A DNA stretch of 64,000 nucleotides. Source: a bacterium BRH_c32 (GTDB lineage: Bacteria; Bacteroidota; Ignavibacteria; Ignavibacteriales; Melioribacteraceae). The stretch is taken from the NCBI GenBank assembly GCA_001516025.1, contig LOEU01000036.1:62001-126000 (forward strand), read 5' to 3'. Each line of letters begins with the position of its first letter. The stretch's first letter is position 1. Shown here piece by piece: positions 38,094 through 46,738 of the stretch. The translations under genes and the position numbers were made by a program. The notes beneath the pieces were generated by a model. It was not told the origin of the DNA. It searched no databases and saw only the letters and a program-made list of their open reading frames with translations.

Positions 38094-39083
38094 ATGATAG
38101 AAATCTTCAATAGCGGTCTCGAAAATTTCCGAACTCCGGTGATTTTATTTTTCATTCTTGGATTTATAGCATCAATCCTTAAATCAGACCTAAAGATACC
38201 CGATTCAATAGCTAAAATACTTTCCATCTATTTGATGATTGCATTGGGATTTAAGGGCGGTGTCGAGATATCTAAAAATGGAAGCGATTTAAATCTTTTT
38301 TTATCCATTTTCTTATCGCTATTAATTGGTCTGGTTGTTCCGATAATAGTATTTTTTATAATAAAGAAATTATTAAAAAACGATATTACAAATGCAGGAG
38401 CAATTGCAGCGCATTATGGATCGGTGAGTGTAGTTACATTTATTACGGCAATTACATTTCTCGAAAGATCATCGATTCATTACGAAGGATTTATGGTCGG
38501 GATGATGGCATTAATGGAATCCCCGGCAATTTTTATTTCTCTACTGCTAGTAAGGTATTATCAAAAAACCACTAAAAATGAGTTTAAGATAAAGGAGATA
38601 GTAAAAGAATCTCTTTTTAATGGAAGCATAGTTCTTCTTTTCGGAAGCTTATTTATTGGAATTGTAAGCGGGGAGAAAGGGATGACACTTACAAAACCAT
38701 TTTTCGTGGATCCGTTTCAAGGAGTTTTGACTTTATTTTTATTAGAGATGGGTATGCTTGCAGGAAGAAGAATTGAAGAATTTTCTAAAATGGGAATTAA
38801 ACTATCTGCAGCGGCTATATTAATGCCTCTATTAAATGGTTCTCTCGCTGCATTTCTTGCTGTACTAATTGGGTTTGATACCGGTACATCAACATTATTT
38901 GCTGTATTATCGGCTTCATCTTCATATATAGCTGCCCCGGCTGCAATTCGTATGGCGCTTCCCGAAGCCAATCCTTCGATATATCTTACAATGTCTTTGG
39001 CGGTTACTTTCCCATTTAATATTATATTTGGTATTCCAATCTATTTTATAATCAGCGAAATGCTGGTACGGATAATAAAATGA
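38094..39083 (+). CDS. SbtA-type sodium-dependent bicarbonate transporter
   Basis: 329 residues, about ten membrane helices in two inverted halves. The second half ends in the family signature ASSSYIAAPAAIRMALPEANPSIYLTMSLAVTFPFN, closely parallel to cyanobacterial SbtA. Known SbtA proteins import HCO3- with Na+. This one lacks the long hydrophilic central loop of cyanobacterial SbtA (only a short KTTKNEFKIKEI linker). The downstream PII-like gene overlaps it by 4 nt. Substrate in this organism is inferred. Confidence 0.83.
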   Translation: MIEIFNSGLENFRTPVILFFILGFIASILKSDLKIPDSIAKILSIYLMIALGFKGGVEISKNGSDLNLFLSIFLSLLIGLVVPIIVFFIIKKLLKNDITNAGAIAAHYGSVSVVTFITAITFLERSSIHYEGFMVGMMALMESPAIFISLLLVRYYQKTTKNEFKIKEIVKESLFNGSIVLLFGSLFIGIVSGEKGMTLTKPFFVDPFQGVLTLFLLEMGMLAGRRIEEFSKMGIKLSAAAILMPLLNGSLAAFLAVLIGFDTGTSTLFAVLSASSSYIAAPAAIRMALPEANPSIYLTMSLAVTFPFNIIFGIPIYFIISEMLVRIIK

Positions 39084-39373
39084 ATAACAAAAAATTAGAA
39101 ATAGTAATCGAGAATATTGAATTAGATAATCTATGCCGGATATTAGATAATGCTAAAGTTACCGGTTATACAATCATACCAGAAGTAACCGGTAAAGGAG
39201 CTCTCGGCAAAAAAATCACTTTTGGACTCTCGGACATTATAAAATATGCAATGATTATTATTATCGAATCCGATGAAAAAACTAAAGAGATTATAGAAAA
39301 AATTAAACCAATAATGAGGACTTATTCGGGGATCGCTTTTATATCCGATACGGAAATAATCGATTTTAAATAA
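39080..39373 (+). CDS. SbtB-like PII signalling protein
   Basis: 97 residues with a PII ferredoxin-like fold: LEIVIENIELDNLCRILDNAKVTGYTIIPEVTGKGA, where GYT and GKG match the SbtB nucleotide site and the base of the T-loop, then YSGIAFISDTEIIDFK at the end. Cyanobacterial SbtB binds adenine nucleotides (cAMP, AMP, c-di-AMP) and gates SbtA. The C-terminal CGPxGC redox loop is absent here. It is translationally coupled to the transporter gene and sits 2 nt before trkA. Confidence 0.83.
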   Translation: MNNKKLEIVIENIELDNLCRILDNAKVTGYTIIPEVTGKGALGKKITFGLSDIIKYAMIIIIESDEKTKEIIEKIKPIMRTYSGIAFISDTEIIDFK

Positions 39374-39375
39374 AT

Positions 39376-40716
39376 ATGAAAATTATAATAGCAGGTGCAG
39401 GCGAAGTGGGATTCCACTTAGCTAAACAGCTCGTTCACGAACATCATGACATTACGGTCATTGAACCGGTTGAATCAAGACTAGAGAGAATCAATTCAAC
39501 GGTTGAAATATTTCCCGTCTTAGGTAAATCGACTGTAATAGAGAAATTAAAAGAAGCAGATGCTAAACATTGCGACCTTCTCCTTGCGGTCAATGAAAGC
39601 GAAGCGGAAAATATTACTACGGCTATTCTCGCAAAAAAATTAGGAGTAAAGACTACCGTTGTACGTGTGGAAAATGATGAATATGTCAATCCCCAAAACA
39701 GTGAGTTATTTAAATCGATCGGTGTTGATCATCTCGTTTATCCCGAAGAACTTGCAGCAATGGAAATTGTAAAATTAATTGAAAGGGCCGCCGCTACTGA
39801 CGTAATAGAATTTGAAGACGGAAAACTTATTATTCTAGGAATAAGAATCGGTTATGATTCTCCGACAATAAATAAGACTATTAAACAAACAGCAGAAGAA
39901 TTTCATATTATCGATTTCAGAATAGTCGCCATTCACAGGGGTTTGAACACCGTTATACCAAAAGGGGAAGATACTTTCATGCCCGAGGATCAAATTTTTA
40001 TTATTACTAAACCCGATGCAGTAGAAAAAATTGTTCGGCTTTCGGGGCAAGAATTGGTTAAGATGAAGAACATTATGATTCTTGGCGGCGGAAAAATTGG
40101 AAGACTAACAGCTCATTACTTAGAAAAACAGTATAACGTTAAACTCATTGAATCGAATAAAGATAAAACTCATCTTCTTGTTGATTATCTTGATGAAACT
40201 ATGGTTATTCAAGGAGACGGAAGAGATATTGATCTCCTCGCTCAAGAAGGTATAATCGATATGGATGGTTTTATTGCAGTTACTGATGATGCCGAAACCA
40301 ATATTATAACCTGCCTCATGGCAAAACATCTTAAAGTAAAAAAAATGATTGCGCTTGTTGATAATGTTGATTACATACCACTTACTCAAACTATCGGATT
40401 AGATGCGCTTATAAATAAAAAATTAATTGCCGCAAATAACATTACTAAAGCAATCAGAAAGAGAAATCTTGTGGCAAATATTAATATACTCGGGATAGAT
40501 GCTGAAGTCTTAGAATATTCTGCATCCGAAAAATCGAAAATCGTTAAAAAGAAAATAAAGAATCTTGATTTTCCTGATAATGCAATTATCGGCGGATATA
40601 TACGCAATGAAGATGCCTATATTGCTGTTGGAGAAACCCAAATTCAACCCAACGATAAGGTGGTTGTTTTTGCACTCCCCGGAGCAATTAATAAAATTGA
40701 GAGTTTTTTCGTTTAA
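39376..40716 (+). CDS. trkA: Trk potassium uptake regulatory subunit TrkA
   Basis: 446 residues with two tandem RCK units. Each has a Rossmann NAD-binding domain (GAGEVGFHLAKQL at 6 and GGGKIGRLTAHYLEKQY at 230) and a TrkA-C domain. The peripheral protein gates the TrkH/KtrB potassium channel in response to NAD(H)/nucleotides. No trkH gene is nearby. It starts 2 nt after the SbtB-like gene, so bicarbonate and potassium uptake may be coordinated, perhaps through c-di-AMP, which is known to act on both protein families. Confidence 0.93.
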   Translation: MKIIIAGAGEVGFHLAKQLVHEHHDITVIEPVESRLERINSTVEIFPVLGKSTVIEKLKEADAKHCDLLLAVNESEAENITTAILAKKLGVKTTVVRVENDEYVNPQNSELFKSIGVDHLVYPEELAAMEIVKLIERAAATDVIEFEDGKLIILGIRIGYDSPTINKTIKQTAEEFHIIDFRIVAIHRGLNTVIPKGEDTFMPEDQIFIITKPDAVEKIVRLSGQELVKMKNIMILGGGKIGRLTAHYLEKQYNVKLIESNKDKTHLLVDYLDETMVIQGDGRDIDLLAQEGIIDMDGFIAVTDDAETNIITCLMAKHLKVKKMIALVDNVDYIPLTQTIGLDALINKKLIAANNITKAIRKRNLVANINILGIDAEVLEYSASEKSKIVKKKIKNLDFPDNAIIGGYIRNEDAYIAVGETQIQPNDKVVVFALPGAINKIESFFV

Positions 40717-40723
40717 TAAGGAA

Positions 40724-41491
40724 GTGATCATTTATCGATTTTTAATATTTTTTTTATTTTTTTCTTCAGCAGCTTTTTCACAAGAGCTATATTTATGCCG
40801 CTCGTTTACAGAGAATGGTGAGCCAATCGATGCCTCACTTAAATTCACTCTTAATACTTCCCAGAAAAATAATATCTTCATACTATATGATAATATAAAA
40901 ATTATCTCCGACCCACTCTTATATTTATATGTCGATAAAAAAGTAAATAATCGAAACCAAGACTATGACAGCCAAGTAATAAAACCGGATAAAAACAGTA
41001 ATTGGGTAGCTTATAATTATGAGCTAAAAGAATCGGGCAAATATGAAATCTATATTCGTAATTCTAAAGGGAATCTATTAGCCACAAAGACAATTACTGT
41101 TTGGGAAACAGTAAGAAATGAATTAGATACTCCTTTTTCAGAAATTTATTATTACTCAAAAGTCAATGCACAGTTCTGCGAAAAAGTAATCTATGGAAAA
41201 CCAATAAATACATTTGATAGGCTTTCTCTTAAATATCAAACGCCCGAAGCAAAACTTTTCGTAAAATCCAATAAGCCGCTAAATACTTCTCTAATTAAAT
41301 TTGAGGTTTGGAAAACGGGCACTAACCCTGAATACGATAAGTTTATAGAGATAAAAAAATATATTCTCAATAAAAACTGGAATCAAACATTTATGAAATA
41401 TACATTTAAGGGGACGGGGGATTATAAGTTTATAATTTATAATGATAAGGAAATAATTATAAAAACAATTTATATTAGTGTTACCGATTAA
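40724..41491 (+). CDS. Hypothetical secreted protein
   Basis: About 255 residues: a signal peptide (YRFLIFFLFFSSAAFSQ) then beta-rich sequence with no recognised domain (two IYIRNSKGNLLATKTITVWE-like segments suggest Ig-like sandwiches). The start is uncertain. The reading frame runs back into trkA, but the signal peptide begins at GTG 40724, with AAGGA at 40718-40722 unusually close; ATC 40727 or ATT 40730 would have better spacing. It lies between trkA (7 bp) and rfbA (10 bp). Confidence 0.68.
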   Translation: MIIYRFLIFFLFFSSAAFSQELYLCRSFTENGEPIDASLKFTLNTSQKNNIFILYDNIKIISDPLLYLYVDKKVNNRNQDYDSQVIKPDKNSNWVAYNYELKESGKYEIYIRNSKGNLLATKTITVWETVRNELDTPFSEIYYYSKVNAQFCEKVIYGKPINTFDRLSLKYQTPEAKLFVKSNKPLNTSLIKFEVWKTGTNPEYDKFIEIKKYILNKNWNQTFMKYTFKGTGDYKFIIYNDKEIIIKTIYISVTD

Positions 41492-41501
41492 AGAGGGCAA
41501 A

Positions 41502-42374
41502 ATGAAAGGAATTATTTTAGCAGGTGGATCCGGCACTCGGCTCTATCCTATTACAAAAGTTTATAGCAAACAATTAACTATCATCTATGATAAACCGCTT
41601 ATCTATTATCCGCTTTCGGTGCTAATGCTTGGCGGCATCAAAGATATTCTTATTATTTCAAACGAAGAAACAATCCCAATGTATCAGAAACTCTTTGGGA
41701 CCGGTGAAGATATTGGAATTAATATAAGTTATAAGCTTCAAAAAGCACCAAACGGAATTGCGGAATCTTTTATTCTCGGTGAAGAATTTATCGGAGAGGA
41801 TGCGGTATCATTAATCCTCGGTGATAATATTTTCTATGGCAAACTTGATTTCTTTTATAAAGCAGTGGAAGAAGAAAAAGATGGAGCAACAATTTTTGCT
41901 TATCAAGTAACCGATCCCGAGCGATATGGAATTGTGGAATTCGATAAAGACGGAAAGGCATTAAGTATCGAGGAAAAACCAAAAGTACCAAAATCAAATT
42001 TTGCAGTCCCCGGTCTTTATTCCTATGGAAATAGTGTAGTGGAAATTTCCAAAAATCTTAAACCTTCGGCTCGCGGTGAGCTTGAGATTACGGACGTTAA
42101 TAAAGTTTATCTTGAAATGGGAAAATTAAAAGTAAATAAGATCGGTCGAGGTGTGGCTTGGCTTGATACAGGCACTCCGGAAGCTCTGCTTCAAGCATCC
42201 AATTTCTTCGGTATCATTGAAGATCGACAGGGTCTGAAAGTAGCATGTATCGAAGAGATTGCTTACTTAAAAGGATTTATAAATAAAACTCAATTTGAAG
42301 AACTGATAACGACAAAACTACCTCGTTCTTCGTATAGGGAATATTTAGAAAGAATTTTAGCTGATGAAAAATAA
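41502..42374 (+). CDS. rfbA: Glucose-1-phosphate thymidylyltransferase
   Basis: 290 residues from the ATG at 41502 (MKGIILAGGSGTRLYPITKV), 7 bp behind GAGGG; an upstream in-frame extension is ignored. The nucleotidyltransferase motif GGSGTRLYP, the metal site SLILGDNIFYG and the sugar-binding FAYQVTDPERYGIVEFD are all present. It makes dTDP-glucose, first step to dTDP-rhamnose. rfbBCD are not in the window, so the rest of the pathway must be elsewhere. It heads the envelope-building series up to 52 kb. Confidence 0.95.
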   Translation: MKGIILAGGSGTRLYPITKVYSKQLTIIYDKPLIYYPLSVLMLGGIKDILIISNEETIPMYQKLFGTGEDIGINISYKLQKAPNGIAESFILGEEFIGEDAVSLILGDNIFYGKLDFFYKAVEEEKDGATIFAYQVTDPERYGIVEFDKDGKALSIEEKPKVPKSNFAVPGLYSYGNSVVEISKNLKPSARGELEITDVNKVYLEMGKLKVNKIGRGVAWLDTGTPEALLQASNFFGIIEDRQGLKVACIEEIAYLKGFINKTQFEELITTKLPRSSYREYLERILADEK

Positions 42375-42386
42375 GAAAGGGATCTT

Positions 42387-42773
42387 TTGGTTTTAAATTT
42401 TATTAAAAAAAGTTTGCTCCTTGTATGCGGTTGGATTTTTGTTGTTTTAGGTATTATAGGAATTTTTTTACCGGTAATGCCAACGACAATATTTTTAATA
42501 ATGGCCGCGAGCTGTTTTGCTAAGAGTTCTGAAAAATTTTATAGATGGCTTATTAATCATAAAATATTTGGTTATTTAATAAAACATTATAGAGAAAATC
42601 GGGGAATGCCAATGAGAGCTAAGATTATTGCTATCTTAATGCTTAATCTCTCAATTTTATCTTCTATTTTATTTTTTGTGGATTCTATATATATCAGAAT
42701 TATGCTTGCTATAATAGCCGTAGGAGTTACTATTTATCTTTTATTATTAAAAACTGTGCCTGAAGCAGTATAA
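42387..42773 (+). CDS. YbaN/DUF454 inner-membrane protein
   Basis: 128 residues starting at TTG 42387 (GAAAGGG ends 9 nt ahead). Helices VCGWIFVVLGIIGIFLPVMPTTIFLIMAASCFAKSSEKFYRW match the DUF454 signature (LPxxPTTxFLLLAAxCFARSSxRF), followed by two further helices. Its function is unknown in any organism. It sits 12 bp after rfbA. Confidence 0.88.
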   Translation: MVLNFIKKSLLLVCGWIFVVLGIIGIFLPVMPTTIFLIMAASCFAKSSEKFYRWLINHKIFGYLIKHYRENRGMPMRAKIIAILMLNLSILSSILFFVDSIYIRIMLAIIAVGVTIYLLLLKTVPEAV

Positions 42774-42864
42774 TATTAAGCACATAAATTATTAAATTCG
42801 TAATTTTCCCTGATACTTTCTGTAAAGTTTCTTATCTTTATAAAATAATCCGGAAAGAGAATAG

Positions 42865-44535
42865 ATGAGTCTATTTGCATCAAAAGGCAGAAACGAAGTA
42901 GATAAACTAATTGAAGAAAATGATGATCTGAAAAACACTCTTCATACTCTTCTTCAAAAACATACAAGTCTTATTGAACTTGAAAAGAAACTCGAAGAAA
43001 CAAGAAAAGATTTTACGGAACTCTCGAGCAGTGTGGAAGAATTACGTAAACTTGTAACCGGATATGAAACTGAAAAGAATGAAAAAGAAATCCTTCTACA
43101 TGAATTAACCGACCAGATAGCACATCTAAGCGAACGAAAAGAAGATCTCCAAAAATCAGTAGAACAATTTGAAAACGAATATGTCTCTTATGAAGAGAAA
43201 CATAATCTTCTCAATCAAGTTACAACTGAATATAATGAAATATCCGAAAAGACTTTAAACTTCAAATCGGAATACGAACGAATGTCTTCAGAATTTAAAA
43301 CTCTTTCTGCAAAAGTAGCAGAACTATCAGAGGAGGAGATTCAATTAACTTCGCATCTGAATAACTTAAGGAAAGAAGAAGCGTCTTTTGTTAAATACGA
43401 AAAAGATATAAGCGTTTATGTAGAAAAACTAAATCACCTTAAAGATGAAGAAGAAAGAAAAACCAAGACAATTGAAGAGATCGATTCTAAACTCGTATTA
43501 AGCGAGGAGATTAAAAACAATCTCGAAAATTCAGTTTCGGCAATGGTTTTTCAACTTACCGAAAAAGAAAAGCTTTTTAATGATTATAATAATCAAAAAG
43601 AAAAATTACTAGAAGACCTTTTTCAAGCAAAAAACGATTACCAAAACGTAAAACAGCGGATCGAACTTAGCGATGAAAAATTAAAAGAAGAGAGTAAACT
43701 TACCGAAGAACTGCTCACCAAGAAAAATGCTCTTCAAGAGGATATAAAAAGATTAGATGTAGTTCTAAAAGAATCACAGGAAAAATTACTTGAGTTTACA
43801 AATGAGATTGAAAAAATCTCCGAAACAATAAAATCGAAAAATGAAATTATTGAAGAACTAGAAAAAAGAAAATTCAGCATAGAAGAAAGTAATCTAACGG
43901 TCGAAAGAAATTTTTCATCTGTACTTCAAACGTATTTAAGCGAATTTAATGATCAAAAGAAACGACTCACAGACTTAAAACAAGAATTAATTGAAAAAGA
44001 GAAAGAGCTTAATCAAAGAGAACGACAGATACTTGAGAAGAGTACGCAAATAGCAGAGTATGGCGGTATATCTAAAGTTCTTCAAAAAGAAAAAGCTACA
44101 TTGGAACAGACCATTATTAATCTAAAAGACGAACAAAAAGAGCTGATTGATGATCTCGCTGATATGAGAGAGGATATAAATAAATATAAGCTTCACATGA
44201 ATGGCGTAAAAACAGAATCGGAATCTTTGGAGCAGAGAAAGAATAACATAAATTCAGAATTGAAACAGATTATTAATCAATCTAATTCCTACTATACTAA
44301 CTTGGAAGATATAAAGCAGAAAATAGAGCAAGAAATATCCGAATCTAAAAATGAATTGACGAAAATAAAAGATGAATTAAAATCATCGCGTGAAGAATTA
44401 AGAAATGTAAAACTTGAAACTCGCAAAACAGAAAAAGAGAAAGAAGAATACTCGGCGAAGATTTCGGAACTTGTGAGTTTAGAAAAAACTTTGAAGTTTA
44501 AGTCCAATGATACTGATTCAAAAAAAACAAAGTGA
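42865..44535 (+). CDS. Long coiled-coil protein
   Basis: 556 residues, almost entirely heptad-patterned and rich in Glu, Lys and Leu. There is no signal peptide, membrane helix or enzyme domain. It may be a cytoskeletal or scaffold filament, or a spacer in envelope assembly; similarity to SMC or tropomyosin would be compositional only. It lies between the YbaN-like gene and the SGNH genes, same strand, 91 bp after the former. Confidence 0.72.
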   Translation: MSLFASKGRNEVDKLIEENDDLKNTLHTLLQKHTSLIELEKKLEETRKDFTELSSSVEELRKLVTGYETEKNEKEILLHELTDQIAHLSERKEDLQKSVEQFENEYVSYEEKHNLLNQVTTEYNEISEKTLNFKSEYERMSSEFKTLSAKVAELSEEEIQLTSHLNNLRKEEASFVKYEKDISVYVEKLNHLKDEEERKTKTIEEIDSKLVLSEEIKNNLENSVSAMVFQLTEKEKLFNDYNNQKEKLLEDLFQAKNDYQNVKQRIELSDEKLKEESKLTEELLTKKNALQEDIKRLDVVLKESQEKLLEFTNEIEKISETIKSKNEIIEELEKRKFSIEESNLTVERNFSSVLQTYLSEFNDQKKRLTDLKQELIEKEKELNQRERQILEKSTQIAEYGGISKVLQKEKATLEQTIINLKDEQKELIDDLADMREDINKYKLHMNGVKTESESLEQRKNNINSELKQIINQSNSYYTNLEDIKQKIEQEISESKNELTKIKDELKSSREELRNVKLETRKTEKEKEEYSAKISELVSLEKTLKFKSNDTDSKKTK

Positions 44536-44595
44536 TTTCTATCAAGAACTATTTTCTTTTATAAGAGTATAATTTATAAACGAAAGAAAGGTCAG

Positions 44596-45306
44596 ATGAG
44601 ATACAAATTTACTTTAAATACTATTTCACTATTAATAATTTTGTTATTTTTTTCAAATCGAATTGAAGCACAAGAAGACCCTGCATTACGCTATCTAAAA
44701 AACCCGGCATATAAATTACAAATAGATATGTATGATATTTATAAAACACGCCAAGCAAATATCGTAATGTTAGGCAATTCTCTTACTAATGGCGCTAACT
44801 GGAATGAGCTTTTGGGTAGGAGTAGCGTTGCAGAACGAGGAATACCTTCAGATATTTTGCAAGGTTTTAGCGCAAGAATGAATTATATTTACAAATTAAA
44901 TCCAAAAATTGTTTTTATTTGCGGCGGACTAAACGATTTATATAATTGGATTCCTACGGAAGAAGTTTATGCTGAGTACGTAAGTATTATAAATAAACTA
45001 AAATCAAAAAATATTATTCCTGTTATTCAAACTACTACTTATTCTGCGAAGACATGGGCTAAAGATTGGGGTGGCACTCCGGAAGTCAATGCCGGCAGAA
45101 ATAGAGAAGTAGATAAACTTAATAAAATGCTTTTTGATTTTGCAAAACAAAATAATGTTGATATTATTGATCTTAATGGTAAGACTGCGGGGATTGACCG
45201 CTTTTTACGTCCCGAATTAACTTGGGATGGGCTTCACTTCAATGCTAAAGGATATAAAATCTGGGCTTTTGAAGTGGAAAAAGTTTTATCGAAATACAAA
45301 CTATAA
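44596..45306 (+). CDS. Secreted SGNH/GDSL hydrolase
   Basis: 236 residues with a signal peptide (SLLIILLFFSNRIEAQ). The four SGNH blocks are VMLGNSLTNG (Ser62), ERGIPSDI (Gly83), CGGLNDLYNW (Asn113) and WDGLHFNAKGY (Asp211, His214), as in platelet-activating-factor acetylhydrolase-like esterases. It is probably a periplasmic deacetylase or acyl-transfer partner of the MBOAT encoded two genes downstream. GAAAGG precedes the ATG by 6 nt. Confidence 0.9.
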   Translation: MRYKFTLNTISLLIILLFFSNRIEAQEDPALRYLKNPAYKLQIDMYDIYKTRQANIVMLGNSLTNGANWNELLGRSSVAERGIPSDILQGFSARMNYIYKLNPKIVFICGGLNDLYNWIPTEEVYAEYVSIINKLKSKNIIPVIQTTTYSAKTWAKDWGGTPEVNAGRNREVDKLNKMLFDFAKQNNVDIIDLNGKTAGIDRFLRPELTWDGLHFNAKGYKIWAFEVEKVLSKYKL

Positions 45307-45331
45307 GTTTTAAATACAAGGAAAGATAAAT

Positions 45332-46702
45332 ATGGAAGACAATAGAATAAGACAACCCTTATACCTCGGATTTTTAATCCTCTTTCTCCTATTGATTGTT
45401 TCATTCGTAAAAGTTGATTACGAATTTTGGGGTCTTGAAATCAGACAAGTGGATATACTTGCTGACTTAAAACCTGCACCTGAGGAAGATGAATATTACA
45501 ATCAAAATGATTTTCAACCAAATATATTTGAGCTTTATCCGGCAACATATAATTATGCAGGAATAGGATTTTTGGCCGAAGCTCCTTTTCAAGGGCAGGC
45601 AGAACCATTATCGGGAAATGTTTCGCAATTAAAACCATTTTTTGATGCTCTTAAAAATGCAAAATCCAAATCTGTCCGCATTGCGCATTTTGGCGATTCT
45701 GCAATCGAGGGTGATTTAGTTACTGCTGATATAAGAGAAGTAATTCAAAATAAATTTGGCGGCAATGGAGTTGGCTGGCTTGGGATTACTTCTCAGGATA
45801 TATCGTTTAGAACAACAACCAAACATACATTCTCAAGCAATTGGGAATCTGCAGCGTTCTATTCGAGCAATCCAAATAATTATCCGCTCGGCGTAAGCGG
45901 AGAATGTTTCGTCCCGAAAGCAACGGGTGCATGGGTGCAATATGAAACCACCAGAGCAAGAAGACAATTAAAAGATTTCAGTATTGTAAAATTATATTAT
46001 GCTAATGCAAAACCTTCTACTATTAATTATAGTTTCGATGGTGGAGCAAAACAGAGCGTAGCTCTTAAAGCAGGAAAAGATTTACAAGAATTAGTTCTTA
46101 AACCATCAGGCAGAGCAAAAAGTGTAAAGATCGAAGTTACTCAAGCCGATCAAGCTTATTTCTATGGAGTTTCATTAGAAAATGAAACCGGTGTATATGT
46201 GGATAATCTTCCCTTAAGAGGCAATACGGGTGTTGATTTAGCAAATATTGATCAAAGTCTATTAAACCAATTCGCAAAATATATGGATTATAAATTGGTT
46301 ATTCTCGAATTTGGTTTAAATATCGCCGGTACAAGAAAAACTGACTATAGCTGGTACGAAAGAGAGATGATTAAAGTAGTTGAGCACGTTAAAAAAGCCT
46401 TCCCGAATGCAGGGATATTAATGGTAACGGTTCATGATAAGGCGATGAAGAAAGGTTCTAATTTTGTAAGCGATCCCGCTATCCTATCGCTGCTTGAAAC
46501 ACAAAAAAATATTGCAAAGCAATCTAACGTAGCTTATTGGAATTTATTTCAAGCTATGGGCGGACAAAATTCGATGGTCAAATGGGTGAATGCTAATCCT
46601 CCATTAGCTTTCAAAGATTTTATTCACTTTAATGGTCAAGGTGCCGCAAAAGTTGCTCAATTATTTACAGATGCGTTATTAGATTCATATAATAAAAGAT
46701 AA
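45332..46702 (+). CDS. Membrane-anchored SGNH-like hydrolase
   Basis: 456 residues: one N-terminal membrane helix (PLYLGFLILFLLLIVSFV), a 90-residue linker and an SGNH domain with IAHFGDSAIEGDLV (Ser123) and a C-terminal DFIHFNGQGAAKVA block (Asp and His). A carbohydrate-binding-like insert separates them. Its position directly before an MBOAT gene parallels the AlgX/AlgJ/PatB-type partners that accept acetyl groups from MBOAT proteins and pass them to polysaccharide. 26 bp after the first SGNH gene. Confidence 0.85.
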   Translation: MEDNRIRQPLYLGFLILFLLLIVSFVKVDYEFWGLEIRQVDILADLKPAPEEDEYYNQNDFQPNIFELYPATYNYAGIGFLAEAPFQGQAEPLSGNVSQLKPFFDALKNAKSKSVRIAHFGDSAIEGDLVTADIREVIQNKFGGNGVGWLGITSQDISFRTTTKHTFSSNWESAAFYSSNPNNYPLGVSGECFVPKATGAWVQYETTRARRQLKDFSIVKLYYANAKPSTINYSFDGGAKQSVALKAGKDLQELVLKPSGRAKSVKIEVTQADQAYFYGVSLENETGVYVDNLPLRGNTGVDLANIDQSLLNQFAKYMDYKLVILEFGLNIAGTRKTDYSWYEREMIKVVEHVKKAFPNAGILMVTVHDKAMKKGSNFVSDPAILSLLETQKNIAKQSNVAYWNLFQAMGGQNSMVKWVNANPPLAFKDFIHFNGQGAAKVAQLFTDALLDSYNKR

Positions 46703-46738
46703 ATAAACTCTAAAAATAACGTTACAACAGGACCGTAT

